Origin: Bin107 sp965221655 | GTDB taxonomy: Bacteria; UBA8248 | NCBI GenBank assembly: GCA_965221655.1 | Contig: OZ244906.1 | Span: 1,674,001-1,738,000 of the forward strand | Length of the DNA: 64,000 nt | Direction of reading: 5' to 3' | Shown here: piece by piece, positions 8,351-16,259 of the stretch | How positions within the stretch are numbered: the stretch's first letter is position 1 | How the letters are laid out: every line of letters begins with the position of its first letter | Translations under genes and position numbers: made by a program | Notes under the pieces: model-generated | What the model was told of the DNA's origin: nothing | Seen by the model: the letters and a program-made list of their open reading frames with translations, nothing else | The model's database searches: none

Positions 8351-9834
8351 GCTCCACCCTCCTCTTCGGACGCTCGCCGGCCCGCCTGCGCGCACATCGC
8401 CTCCCCGTAGAGTTCGACGTAGCGCGGCGCCACTTCGTCCCAGCCGAAATTTTGCGTCATCGCGTTGTGCATCATCATACGCCAAAGACGGCGGTTCGAG
8501 AACGCGCGGCAAACCCGCTCCATTCCCGCGACGAAATCCGCAGGGGCGAACGCATCGAAATGAAAGCCCGTGTCCGTGCGCGGGTCGGGCGCGGGCGAGG
8601 AGCGTACCGAGTCGGCGAGTCCGCCCACGCGCCTCACGTAGGGCAGCGTGCCGTAACGCATGGCGTAGAGCTGGCTCAAACCCGAGGGTTCGTAGCGCGA
8701 GGGCATGAGCAAAACGTCGGCTCCTGCGTACATGCGGTGGGAGAGCGCCTCGTCGTAGAGAGGCGTGAACGCCACCTTTCCGGGGTGGGCGCGGGCGGCC
8801 TCGGCCAGGGCGCGCTCGAGGTCTTCCTCTCCCCTGCCCAGCACGGCGAGACACACGCCCGCCTCCACCAGTTCGTCCATGGTCTCGACGATGAGGTCGA
8901 CCCCCTTTTGCGACGCCAGCCGCGAGACGACGGCGCACAACGGGCCGCGCGCGCGCGCGTTCAACCCGAACTCCTGCAGAAGCGCCGCCCTGCACTTCGC
9001 CTTGCCTTCGGGGTGCGCGGCGGAAAACGCCGCCGGCAGATGCAGGTCGCGCTCGGGGTTCCAGACGGCGTCGTCGATGCCGTTCATGATGCCGCGCAGC
9101 GCCGACGCCCTGTGCACGATCACCCCTTCAAGCCCCTCGCCCTGCTCCTCGGTCTGCATCTCGCGCGCGTATCGCTCGCTCACGGTGGAGAAGACGTCGC
9201 TGAACAGGATGCCCCCTTTCATGAAGTTCACGTCGCCGTAGAACTCGAGGCCGTCGAGGCCCATCGCCGCATCGGGCAGGCAGGTATGGACGAACTCGCC
9301 CGCGCCGAATCGCCCTTGGTAGGCCAGGTTGTGAATCGTGAAGACGGTGGACGCCTCGCGCCAGCGTGCATGATCCGCGCGCCGCCACCTGAGCAGGGGG
9401 GGTATGAGGGCCGATTGCCAGTCGTGGCAGTGGAAGATGAAAGGATACGCCTCTGTCTCCTCCGCGTGGGAGAGCACACCCCGGGCGAAGCGGGCGAAAC
9501 GCTCGGCGTTGTCGGGAAACTCTCCACGCTCGTCCCCGTAGAGGCCTTCCCTGTCGAACAAATCTCCCGCGGCGACGAGGTGGACGGACACCCCCTCGTG
9601 CTCGAGCGTGTAGACCTCGTAGCGGGCATCAGAGAAAACGTCGGCGACTTCGCTCGCCCTCCCCGAGGCGTATTCGTCGAGAACGCAGCGGTAGGCGGGC
9701 AGATAGACGCGGACCGCGTGGCCCATCCGCGCGAGGGCATGCGGCAGTGCGCCGAGAACGTCCCCCAGCCCGCCCGACTTGGCCAAGGGGAACATCTCGC
9801 TCGCCACCATGGCGATTTCGACCGCCTTCGTCAT
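8347..9834 (-). CDS. glgA: glycogen synthase, ADP-glucose type
   Basis: 495 residues, standard for bacterial GlgA (GT5). The N-terminal loop contains KSGGLGDV, which binds ADP-glucose, and the C-terminal GT-B domain has the MPSRYEPSGLSQLYAMRYGT signature with the catalytic Glu. It elongates alpha-1,4-glucan chains. First gene of the operon glgA-glgC-M3 peptidase. A glycogen branching enzyme is not in the window. Confidence 0.94.
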   Translation of the reverse strand: MTKAVEIAMVASEMFPLAKSGGLGDVLGALPHALARMGHAVRVYLPAYRCVLDEYASGRASEVADVFSDARYEVYTLEHEGVSVHLVAAGDLFDREGLYGDERGEFPDNAERFARFARGVLSHAEETEAYPFIFHCHDWQSALIPPLLRWRRADHARWREASTVFTIHNLAYQGRFGAGEFVHTCLPDAAMGLDGLEFYGDVNFMKGGILFSDVFSTVSERYAREMQTEEQGEGLEGVIVHRASALRGIMNGIDDAVWNPERDLHLPAAFSAAHPEGKAKCRAALLQEFGLNARARGPLCAVVSRLASQKGVDLIVETMDELVEAGVCLAVLGRGEEDLERALAEAARAHPGKVAFTPLYDEALSHRMYAGADVLLMPSRYEPSGLSQLYAMRYGTLPYVRRVGGLADSVRSSPAPDPRTDTGFHFDAFAPADFVAGMERVCRAFSNRRLWRMMMHNAMTQNFGWDEVAPRYVELYGEAMCAQAGRRASEEEGGA

Positions 9835-9951
9835 GCCTCCCCCCGCTTTCCCCGCCCCTGCCGGGACGCTGTCAGTTCTGATCCTGGACGGAACTTCCGG
9901 TGTCTATGTTACAATCGAGTGAGGTGTACATGAAAATGGCGTGGAGGCTCC

Positions 9952-10356
9952 ATGCGATATCTGGTGCGCGCGAAAGTCATCCCCGGAAAGAGTGCGGCCC
10001 TGCTCGAGGCCATCGAATCGGGCGAACTGGGGCGCGGCTCCATTGCCCACCGGACCTTCCTCAAATGCATGAAGGAAGCGCGCCTCACCGAGGAGGGTCA
10101 GGTGCGCTGGCTCGAGGTATGCTACTGCCGCGAGGCCTTTGGACCCGGCTACGAGCTGTATGAGGAGTTGCCGTACTGGGAGGCGTATTTCGAGGAGATC
10201 GACGTGCGCCTCGCCCGCAAGCCCGAAGACTGCGAAGGGTATCCCGTTTGCGGAAGCTGCGACTGCACGGAGAAGCTCGAGGCGAAACTCGAAAACCTGG
10301 GAACTCCCTTCTTCGCGCGTCTCAAAGAGTCCGTCTCCTCACCCCCTTCACCCTGA
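9952..10356 (+). CDS. conserved uncharacterised protein with Cys-rich C-terminus
   Basis: 134 residues. The N-terminus (RYLVRAKVIPGKSAALLEAI) looks like a small alpha/beta dimeric barrel-type fold. The C-terminal third carries C-x-C and C-x4-C-x2-C-x-C spacings (CYCREAF, then CEGYPVCGSCDCT), suggestive of a metal or Fe-S site. I recall similar proteins of unknown function across proteobacteria. GGAGG lies before the ATG. Possible promoter parts (TGGACG, TACAAT) lie near 9885-9915. The 3' end overlaps the convergent acyltransferase gene by 9 bases. Confidence 0.7.
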   Translation: MRYLVRAKVIPGKSAALLEAIESGELGRGSIAHRTFLKCMKEARLTEEGQVRWLEVCYCREAFGPGYELYEELPYWEAYFEEIDVRLARKPEDCEGYPVCGSCDCTEKLEAKLENLGTPFFARLKESVSSPPSP

Positions 10357-11325
10357 CGCCCCCCGCCGGGGCTTTCCGCCCCCCTTGGTGAGCCGCCACC
10401 TGTCGTGCATCCACAAATACTGTTCGGCTCCTTTGCGTATCATATTCTCGGTTTCGGCGTTCACTGCCGTCGTGAGCCGGGCTATCTCCTCCTTGGCGCT
10501 GCGCGCGTCCTTGTCGGGAACCAGAGGTTCACTGATCAGCGCCTCATAGGACGGCCCCGTTCCCTTGCGCAGACACGCCACCAAAACGATGGGTCTGGCG
10601 TAGAGCACGGCAAGTGCGGCGGGAGCGGGCGTCGTGCTGGCGGGTTTTCCGAAAAAGGGCACCTCGATTCCCCCCGAACCCGCGTTTTGATCGGCCAGAA
10701 TCGCCACCGAGCGACCCTTGCGCAACGCCTCGCGCAGCTGCAGGAAGACGTTTTTCTTCGAGAGTATCTCCTGGCCCGAAGCGGCGCGCGCCTCGCGTAC
10801 GGTGGTCTCGAGCCTGCGGTTGTCCAGGGGGCGCACCGGGATGCTCAGCGGAACCCCGGCCACCGCGCTCGCGTGGGCAAGGCACTCCCAGTTGCCCAGA
10901 TGCGGCACCACGAACACGCACCCGCCCGCCTCTTCGTGAAATGCGCGAACTCTGGCGAGTACGTCGTCGAGCCCCTCCACGGCCGCGCGCATCGCCGCAA
11001 GCGTGCGCGCAGGCTCGACGCCGGAGAAAAAGTGCGCACCCTCCATACAGGTGAGAACGAACGAGCGGCAACTGCGCCGCGCGAGAGCCAGGCGCTCCGC
11101 CTCGCCCAGCTCGGGAAAGGCGATGCGCAAATTCGCGCGTGCGATGCGTCTTCTCCTCGGAGCGAGCCGGAAAATCGCCTCCCCCGCCACGACGGAGACC
11201 GCCCGGCACACCACGTGGGGCAACAGGCGCACCACCCTCATCAGCGAGACGGCCAGGACGTATTCCACCCATTGGTGAAACGCGCCCTTGTCCTTGCTGC
11301 GCTTGCGCTTCGCGGGTGCGTTCAC
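10348..11325 (-). CDS. LpxL/HtrB-family lipid A acyltransferase
   Basis: 325 residues. The catalytic H-x4-E motif is present as HLGNWE, followed by the conserved ALRKGRSVAILADQNAG and FFGKPASTTPAPAALA segments of lysophospholipid acyltransferases that add a secondary acyl chain to lipid A. A hydrophobic anchor lies near residues 18-50. The GTG at 11325 overlaps the stop of the truncated dehydratase (GTGA). Last gene of the fabG operon; the operon suggests it uses an acyl-ACP made or tailored by its neighbours. Confidence 0.85.
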   Translation of the reverse strand: MNAPAKRKRSKDKGAFHQWVEYVLAVSLMRVVRLLPHVVCRAVSVVAGEAIFRLAPRRRRIARANLRIAFPELGEAERLALARRSCRSFVLTCMEGAHFFSGVEPARTLAAMRAAVEGLDDVLARVRAFHEEAGGCVFVVPHLGNWECLAHASAVAGVPLSIPVRPLDNRRLETTVREARAASGQEILSKKNVFLQLREALRKGRSVAILADQNAGSGGIEVPFFGKPASTTPAPAALAVLYARPIVLVACLRKGTGPSYEALISEPLVPDKDARSAKEEIARLTTAVNAETENMIRKGAEQYLWMHDRWRLTKGGGKPRRGASG

Positions 11326-11555
11326 GGTGCGGCAACGAGGCTCGCGGAGAACTGGCCGCCGATGCCGTGGCTCAGCGAAGCAAACGCACGGCCCGCCATC
11401 TGCACCGCGGCTTCCAAGATGAGCGAACCGGGCATGACCGGAAAACGCGGGAAGTGGTATTCCAGAAAATCCTCGCCCACGGCGACGTTCTTCACAGCGT
11501 GGATGGACGCTCCCGCCTCCCGGCCCATCACCCTGTCGACCAGCATGTATCGCAA
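11322..11555 (-). CDS. half-length FabZ-like 3-hydroxyacyl-ACP dehydratase
   Basis: 77 residues, about half of a FabZ (140-150). Both catalytic elements of the hotdog dehydratase are kept: the His in YHFPRFPVMPG and the acidic residue on the central helix (SLILEAAVQMAG). The protein then stops after FSASLVAAP, where the C-terminal strands should begin. A TTG at 11555 with GGAGGGG upstream is the likely start. The stop overlaps the acyltransferase start by 4 bases (GTGA), so the truncation point is also the gene junction. It may be a decayed gene kept for translational coupling, or a short dimerising variant. Confidence 0.6.
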   Translation of the reverse strand: MRYMLVDRVMGREAGASIHAVKNVAVGEDFLEYHFPRFPVMPGSLILEAAVQMAGRAFASLSHGIGGQFSASLVAAP

Positions 11556-11581
11556 ACCAACGACCCCTCCGGCGCGGCGCT

Positions 11582-12001
11582 CTATTCGTCGTGCTCCTCG
11601 GGCGCGTCCTCTCCTACCAGAATCACCTGGGCCATCGCCAGCTCCAGCGTGTGGCTCAACGAGATGGTGGTCTGGGTGATGCGTCTGCGCGCGCGCATGC
11701 GCTCCATCGTCCCCGTGAGCCTGAGCGTGGGCTCGCCCGACGCCGCCGCGCACACCTCGATCTCGCGCAGACGGCCCCGCCCGCCCAGACCGTCGGGTCC
11801 CGAGAGGCCGATGCCGAAGGCCTTGAGGCAGGCTTCTTTCGCGGCGAAGCGGGCCGCGAAATGGGGATAGGGGTTGCGCCGCTTGAGGCAGTAGGCGCAC
11901 TCGGCCTCCGTGAACACGTCGGTGCGAAACGCCTCGTGCCGCTCATAAGCCCTTTGCAGGCGCCCCACCTCCACCAAATCTACCCCCTGGTACACGCGCA
12001 C
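11582..12001 (-). CDS. acpS: holo-[acyl-carrier-protein] synthase
   Basis: 139 residues, slightly longer than usual. The magnesium-binding start GVDLVEVGRL and the FAAKEACLKAFG motif mark AcpS, which transfers 4'-phosphopantetheine from CoA to acyl carrier protein. It lies 17 bases after fabG and 26 bases before the half dehydratase, on the same strand. Confidence 0.88.
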   Translation of the reverse strand: MRVYQGVDLVEVGRLQRAYERHEAFRTDVFTEAECAYCLKRRNPYPHFAARFAAKEACLKAFGIGLSGPDGLGGRGRLREIEVCAAASGEPTLRLTGTMERMRARRRITQTTISLSHTLELAMAQVILVGEDAPEEHDE

Positions 12002-12018
12002 CTTCTCTCTCTCCGCAC

Positions 12019-12771
12019 TCAGCCGGCCAGCATTCCGCCGTCCACGGCTATCGCCTGGCCGTTGACGTAATCGGCCTCCGGGGAGGCGAGAAACACCACC
12101 AGCCGCGCCACGTCCTCGGGCGTGCCGAAACGGCCCGCCGGAATCCGCTCGAGCATGGCGTCTCCCGCCTTCTCGCGCACGCGCTCGGTCATCTCGGTAA
12201 CGATGAGACCCGGCAAAACGGCGTTGAACTGTATCCCGCGCTTTCCCATCTCGGCGGCGCAGGCGCGCATGAAGGCGATGATGCCCGCCTTGGCCGAGGC
12301 GTAGTTCGTCTGCCCGCCTCCTCCTGCGACCCCCACTACGGAGGAGATGCTGATCACCTTGCCGGAGCGCTTCCTGAGCATAATCTCGCCCGCCGCCTTC
12401 GTGCAGTGGTAAGCGCCGTCGAGGCTCACGCCGAGCACCTTGCGCCAGCCCGCGGGCTTCATGGTGAGCAGCAAGGTGTCGTGAATGACGCCCGCGTTGT
12501 TCACGAGAACGTCGAGCGTTCCGAAATCCTCCTTCACCCGCGCGAACATCGCCGCCACCTCATCGGCGGAAGAGACGTCCGCCTGGTAGGCGAGCGCCTT
12601 CCCGCCCGCCGCCTCTATCTCTTGCCTCACCTCCTCGGCGGCCTCCGCCGAGCGGCTGTAGTTTATCGCCACCGAAGCCCCCGCCTCGGCGAGGGCCGTG
12701 CAGCAGGCGCGGCCGATGCCCCGGCCGCCTCCGGTTACCAGTGCGATTTTTCCGCTCAGGTCGATTTTCAT
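12019..12771 (-). CDS. fabG: 3-oxoacyl-ACP reductase (SDR family)
   Basis: 250 residues. It has the SDR cofactor motif TGGGRGIG, NNAG, the catalytic Ser in ISISSVVG, and the Y-x3-K pair in YASAKAG. It reduces 3-oxoacyl-ACP with NADPH in fatty-acid or specialised lipid synthesis. Its ATG follows directly after the TAG of a fabF remnant (TAGATG), so in an ancestor fabF and fabG were adjacent. Operon with acpS, half fabZ and an acyltransferase. It may be a specialised copy rather than the housekeeping one. Confidence 0.85.
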   Translation of the reverse strand: MKIDLSGKIALVTGGGRGIGRACCTALAEAGASVAINYSRSAEAAEEVRQEIEAAGGKALAYQADVSSADEVAAMFARVKEDFGTLDVLVNNAGVIHDTLLLTMKPAGWRKVLGVSLDGAYHCTKAAGEIMLRKRSGKVISISSVVGVAGGGGQTNYASAKAGIIAFMRACAAEMGKRGIQFNAVLPGLIVTEMTERVREKAGDAMLERIPAGRFGTPEDVARLVVFLASPEADYVNGQAIAVDGGMLAG

Positions 12772-12873
12772 CTATGCCGCCTTTCTCAGAAGGAGGGTCG
12801 CTCTTTGCCCTCCGAAACCGAAGGAGTTCGAGGACTGCCTTCTCCCGCATCGTCTGCGCTTCCACCGGCTCAT
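12772..12873 (-). pseudogene. remnant of the 3' end of a fabF/fabB ketoacyl synthase gene
   Basis: A 33-codon open frame (ATG at 12871-12873, TAG at 12772-12774) ends in SSNSFGFGGQRATLLLRKAA. This is the C-terminal glycine-rich signature of beta-ketoacyl-ACP synthases, normally SNSFGFGG-x-N-A-[ST]-L. The preceding residues are Arg-rich and unrelated, and no other ketosynthase sequence lies upstream. GGAGGGGAGC precedes the ATG, so a mini-peptide might be made. The stop is fused to the fabG start. Confidence 0.65.
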
Positions 12874-12954
12874 TCTCTCTCGCTCCCCTCCGCCCGGGAA
12901 GCCGAATGCCGCCGCGCCCCCTTAGAAGGCGGCCTTGCGCTCCGGATCGGAGAA

Positions 12955-12983
12955 TTTATAGCCTACGCAACCGCCGTCTTCAA
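12955..12983 (-). promoter_or_regulatory. sigma70-type promoter of the fabG operon
   Basis: On the minus strand: TTGAAG, 17-base spacer, TATAAA. The leader to fabG would be about 175 bases and contains the fabF remnant. The -35 box overlaps the left arm of an inverted repeat. Confidence 0.55.
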
Positions 12984-13011
12984 ACCCCCGACGCGCACCG
13001 AAAGGTTTGAA
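12979..13011. promoter_or_regulatory. inverted repeat between divergent promoters (operator-like)
   Basis: The arms TTCAAACC (12979-12986) and GGTTTGAA (13004-13011) form a perfect 8-base inverted repeat, 17 bases apart. Each arm overlaps the -35 box of one of the two divergent promoters (fabG operon and PAC2 gene). One bound dimer could therefore control both directions. Confidence 0.5.
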
Positions 13012-13035
13012 TCCCCGACCCAGACCCCATACAAT
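13007..13035 (+). promoter_or_regulatory. sigma70-type promoter of the PAC2-family gene
   Basis: TTGAAT (13007-13012), 17-base spacer, TACAAT (13030-13035). The expected start of transcription is near 13042, about 49 bases before the ATG at 13091. Confidence 0.55.
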
Positions 13036-13090
13036 GCTTGCTCGTCGTTGCATCCGCGCAACACCACGAAGCGCCACGGGAGACGAAAAG

Positions 13091-13984
13091 ATGGAACATC
13101 TCGACATTGAGCAGATGCCGCGCCTGCGAGAACCAGCTCTCCTCATGGCCTTCGCGGGCTGGAACGACGCCAGCAGCGCCGCCACGACCGCGGCGAGCTT
13201 CATCACCGAGAGAATGGGAGGAATGGAGTTCGCCCGCATCGATTCCGACCCGTTCTACAACTTTCAGGACATGCGCCCCCAGGTGAGTCTCGACGAGAAC
13301 GACCGCCGAAAAATTACATGGCCCGCGAACACCTTCTACGCCTGCGAGACTCCCGACCTCGAACACGACGTGGTGGTGTTTCTGGGCGTGGAGCCGCACC
13401 TGCAATGGGAGCGTTTCTCGAAGATCGTTCTCTCCATGGTGCGCGAATGCCAGGTGCGGATGGCCGTCACCGTCGGCGCCCTGCTTGCCGACGTCTACCA
13501 CCGCAGCCGGGTGCGCATCACGGGTACTTCGACGAACCCCGAACTCGCCACCCGACTCGGGCTGAGACCCTCGCGTTACGAGGGACCCACGGGCATCGTC
13601 GGCGTGCTGAACAATCTGTTCCGCGACGAAAGCCTGCCCGCCGTGAGCGTCTGGGCGAACGTGCCCCACTACGTGAACGTCTCGCCCAACCCGAAGGCGG
13701 CCCTCGCCCTGGTGGAGCGGCTGAGCGATCTGCTCTCCTATCCCCTGAACGTCTCCGAACTCGAGGCGGGTGCGCATGAGTTCGAAAACAAGGTCGACGA
13801 AGCACTGGAGAAGAACAAGTCCGTACGCGACTACGTGGAGCAACTCAAGCGCAGGGACGAGCCACTGGATGAGGAAGTCCAGCCGGGCGAACTCCCCTCG
13901 GGGGAAGATCTGGCCAGGGAAGTGGAGCGTTTTCTCAGAAACCGGGGCGGTGAGGAACAACCACCGGGAGAAGAACGACCCTAG
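13091..13984 (+). CDS. PAC2 family protein
   Basis: 297 residues. MAFAGWNDASSAATTAASFI at the N-terminus and the GALLADVYHRSRVRITGTS and YEGPTGIVGVLNNL segments match PAC2 (proteasome assembly chaperone 2-like) proteins, common in actinobacteria and archaea and scattered elsewhere. The bacterial role is unknown. The C-terminal 70 residues are acidic and helical. The ATG at 13091 has GGGAGA upstream. It is divergent from the fabG operon through a shared operator-like repeat, which suggests joint control. Confidence 0.8.
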   Translation: MEHLDIEQMPRLREPALLMAFAGWNDASSAATTAASFITERMGGMEFARIDSDPFYNFQDMRPQVSLDENDRRKITWPANTFYACETPDLEHDVVVFLGVEPHLQWERFSKIVLSMVRECQVRMAVTVGALLADVYHRSRVRITGTSTNPELATRLGLRPSRYEGPTGIVGVLNNLFRDESLPAVSVWANVPHYVNVSPNPKAALALVERLSDLLSYPLNVSELEAGAHEFENKVDEALEKNKSVRDYVEQLKRRDEPLDEEVQPGELPSGEDLAREVERFLRNRGGEEQPPGEERP

Positions 13985-14023
13985 ACAATGCCCGCCCCCT
14001 GCGGACGCGGGACGCCGAGCGGG

Positions 14024-14623
14024 CTAGCGCGATCGATTTTGCGTCGCTTCCTGTAACGCAGTGCGGAACCCCGCCCCGTCCACGGGCCGGGGGAAGCAAT
14101 GCGCCGCGCCCACCTCCAGAATGCGCTCGCACTCGCCTTGTTCGCCTTGGCGGCCAATGCCCACGACCATCGTGTCCGCCCCCGCTTCGCTTTGCTTGAT
14201 GTGGCGACACGCCTCAAGGGCGTCCATGCCCGAATGGGCCATGTCGAGAACCACCACGTCCGGACGCACGTCGGAAAAAACGAAACCCGCCGAAAACCCG
14301 TCGCGCACCACGCGGGTCTCATAACCCGGCTTGTCGAGGCGCAACGTCTTTTGCAGCAAATCGACGAGTTGCGCGTCTTCGTTCACGATGAGCACCCGGG
14401 GAAGACTCACCCTTTCCGAGAAGGGATGAGGAATTTTGCGCGACTCCAAAAAGGAGAGAAGCGCCTTCCTGTTCACCCTCCTGTGTCCCCCGGGAGTGCG
14501 ATACGCGTGCAGCCAGCCCTTGTCTATCCAGTTCTGGATCGTCACCGGAGTAACTTCGCAAATTCTGGCTACTTCGAATGTGGTGAATACGTTTTTGTCC
14601 TGAAAATTCCGCGCACTGGGCAA
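14024..14623 (-). CDS. stand-alone regulator: excisionase-type HTH fused to a receiver domain
   Basis: 199 residues. An N-terminal MerR/excisionase-type winged HTH (about residues 10-50: TTFEVARICEVTPVTIQNW, then TPGGHRRV) is followed by a response-regulator receiver domain (about residues 75-190) with VLIVNED and the phospho-acceptor Asp in VVLDMAHSGMD. The late conserved Lys-Pro is Arg-Pro (FPRPV). HTH-before-REC is the reverse of the usual order. I chose the TTG at 14623 because GGGGAAAGG lies before it; the frame stays open upstream to 14701. No histidine kinase is nearby. Confidence 0.75.
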   Translation of the reverse strand: MPSARNFQDKNVFTTFEVARICEVTPVTIQNWIDKGWLHAYRTPGGHRRVNRKALLSFLESRKIPHPFSERVSLPRVLIVNEDAQLVDLLQKTLRLDKPGYETRVVRDGFSAGFVFSDVRPDVVVLDMAHSGMDALEACRHIKQSEAGADTMVVGIGRQGEQGECERILEVGAAHCFPRPVDGAGFRTALQEATQNRSR

Positions 14624-14686
14624 TATCCTTTCCCCACTTCGCCTAAGACGCGGCGGCTGGTCTATAAGCGATACGCATGAAGAATG

Positions 14687-14702
14687 TATGTATAAATACA
14701 TA
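14687..14702. promoter_or_regulatory. AT-rich palindrome upstream of the HTH-REC gene
   Basis: A perfect palindrome TATGTAT-AA-ATACATA in an AT-rich island, about 65-80 bases before the TTG start of the regulator. It is a candidate operator, perhaps for self-control. Confidence 0.45.
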
Positions 14703-14789
14703 TGTCTCGAATATATACCCTATTACAGCCAAAGAGCCGCGCGCGCAACCCCCAAAAGCGTCGCGTCCCGGCTTTCGGGATCCGGGGCG

Positions 14790-14817
14790 TTGAATTTCGC
14801 GGGCCACGACGTATATT
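14790..14817 (+). promoter_or_regulatory. putative promoter of dtd
   Basis: TTGAAT (14790-14795), 16 bases, TATATT (14812-14817), followed about 80 bases later by the GTG start of dtd. Confidence 0.5.
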
Positions 14818-14895
14818 GCTCCTCACGGGAGGCAAACCGGGAATGAAAAACCACGGGCGTGGAGGCGGGGCAATGCGCACACGAGGCGAGCGAAG

Positions 14896-15345
14896 GTGAG
14901 GGCCGTCCTGCAACGCGCGCGGCGCGCCTGCGTGCGCGTGGATACGCAAATCGTCGGGGAGATAGAGAGCGGGCTTCTCGTCTTTCTCGGCGTCGGGCGC
15001 GCGGACACCACGAAAGAAGCCGACTTCCTGGCCGAGAAAATCTCCCGCCTGCGGATGTTCCAGGACACAGAAGGGAAAATGAACCTCTCCCTCCTCGATA
15101 CGGGCGGAGCGATGCTCGTCGTCAGCCAGTTCACCCTCCACGGCGATTGCAGGAAGGGGAGGCGCCCCGGCTTCGCCGCCGCGGCACCCCCCGAGCAGGC
15201 CGAGTTGCTCTACGAGCGCTTTATCGACCGGGTGGGGGAACTCGGCGTGTCGGTTGCCACGGGACGCTTCGGGGCAATGATGGAGGTCGAAATTGTGAAC
15301 GACGGCCCCGTCACGCTTCTGCTCGACACCGCGGGCGCGTTTTGA
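14896..15345 (+). CDS. dtd: D-aminoacyl-tRNA deacylase
   Basis: 149 residues, the normal length. It removes D-amino acids wrongly attached to tRNA. The SQFTLHGDCRKGRRPGF segment contains the family's SQFTL signature, and the NDGPVTLLLDT segment near the C-terminus contains the Gly-cisPro-type NxGPVT motif. The GTG start follows GCGAAG. The stop shares one base with the start of the next gene (TGATG). Confidence 0.92.
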   Translation: MRAVLQRARRACVRVDTQIVGEIESGLLVFLGVGRADTTKEADFLAEKISRLRMFQDTEGKMNLSLLDTGGAMLVVSQFTLHGDCRKGRRPGFAAAAPPEQAELLYERFIDRVGELGVSVATGRFGAMMEVEIVNDGPVTLLLDTAGAF

Positions 15346-16259
15346 TGCCGCGCAGAGACGTTTCGCTTCTCAAGAGCAGGCTCGACGCGCTCGCGCGCAC
15401 CTACCACGAGTCGTATCTGGCTACCGACCCACTGGGGATCGCACACGGCTTTGAGGGTGCGGCGAACCGCGAGGTGGCGGCCTTCTTCAGCGCGGCGCTG
15501 GCCTTCGGCAACGCCGCCGCCATCCGCGAGAGCGCCCGCCGCGTTCTCACGCCCCTGGGTGCGCGCCCCGCACGCGCACTCCAGAACCTCCACGCGGAGA
15601 AGGCCGCCCGCGTGTTCGCGGGAGTGCGCCACCGCTGGGTGGGACCTGAGGCTATCGCCCTGCTGGCCCAGGGGCTGGGCGCTGTGCTCAGGAGCGAAGG
15701 ATCGCTCGAAGCCTTGTTTCTCAAAGGCTATCGCCCCGAGGCGGAAACGCTCCAGGAAGCACTCGGTGCGTTTCGCACTCGCCTCTTGGCCGCCGTGCCC
15801 GCTGCGCCCCGCAGTCCGCGCGTACGGCGCGGGCTCGCCTATCTGCTCCCCGATCCGGAAAGCGGCAGCCCCTGCAAACGCCTCCACCTGTTCTTGCGCT
15901 GGATGGTGCGGCCCGCCGACGGCCTGGACCTGGGGCTTTGGAAGACGCCGAAGACGCGCCAGCTCGTCATCCCCCTCGACACCCATGTCGCGCGCATCGG
16001 CCGCCTGCTCGGCCTGACGGATCGCAAGACGCCCAACCTCAAGATGGCCCTTGAGATTACGGCCGGCCTCCGGCGCATCGACCCCGACGACCCGGTGCGC
16101 TACGATTTCGCCATCTCGCGCATGGGCATCCTCAAGCACTGCCCCAGCCGAAGAAACGTCGTTCTGTGCGCGGGCTGCCCGCTTCAGGACGTCTGCCGCT
16201 ACTGGCGGCGTCTGCCCCGGCGCAGAAAGGACGCCGCGCGGAGCCGCGCGCAGGGGTGA
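15345..16259 (+). CDS. TIGR02757 family protein (DUF2400) with 4Fe-4S motif
   Basis: 304 residues. It resembles the TIGR02757 family, an HhH-GPD-like fold of unknown function. IPLDTHVARIGRLLGLTDRK marks the helix-hairpin region, and the C-terminus has the endonuclease III-like cysteine pattern C-x8-C-x2-C-x5-C (HCPSRRNVVLCAGCPLQDVC). A role in nucleic acid repair is only inferred from the fold. It starts at the TGATG junction with dtd. A GC-rich hairpin spans its stop codon but has no U-tract. Confidence 0.82.
   Translation: MPRRDVSLLKSRLDALARTYHESYLATDPLGIAHGFEGAANREVAAFFSAALAFGNAAAIRESARRVLTPLGARPARALQNLHAEKAARVFAGVRHRWVGPEAIALLAQGLGAVLRSEGSLEALFLKGYRPEAETLQEALGAFRTRLLAAVPAAPRSPRVRRGLAYLLPDPESGSPCKRLHLFLRWMVRPADGLDLGLWKTPKTRQLVIPLDTHVARIGRLLGLTDRKTPNLKMALEITAGLRRIDPDDPVRYDFAISRMGILKHCPSRRNVVLCAGCPLQDVCRYWRRLPRRRKDAARSRAQG

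Noticed and set aside
12560..12865. Open frame starting MEAQTMREKAVLELL before fabG
   Set aside because: It runs out of frame into fabG; the other frame carries the recognisable ketosynthase end.
13001..13022. GGTTTGAATCC resembling a tRNA T-arm
   Set aside because: The flanking bases do not pair into a T-stem and no anticodon or acceptor stem is found; it is better explained as the operator arm and -35 box.
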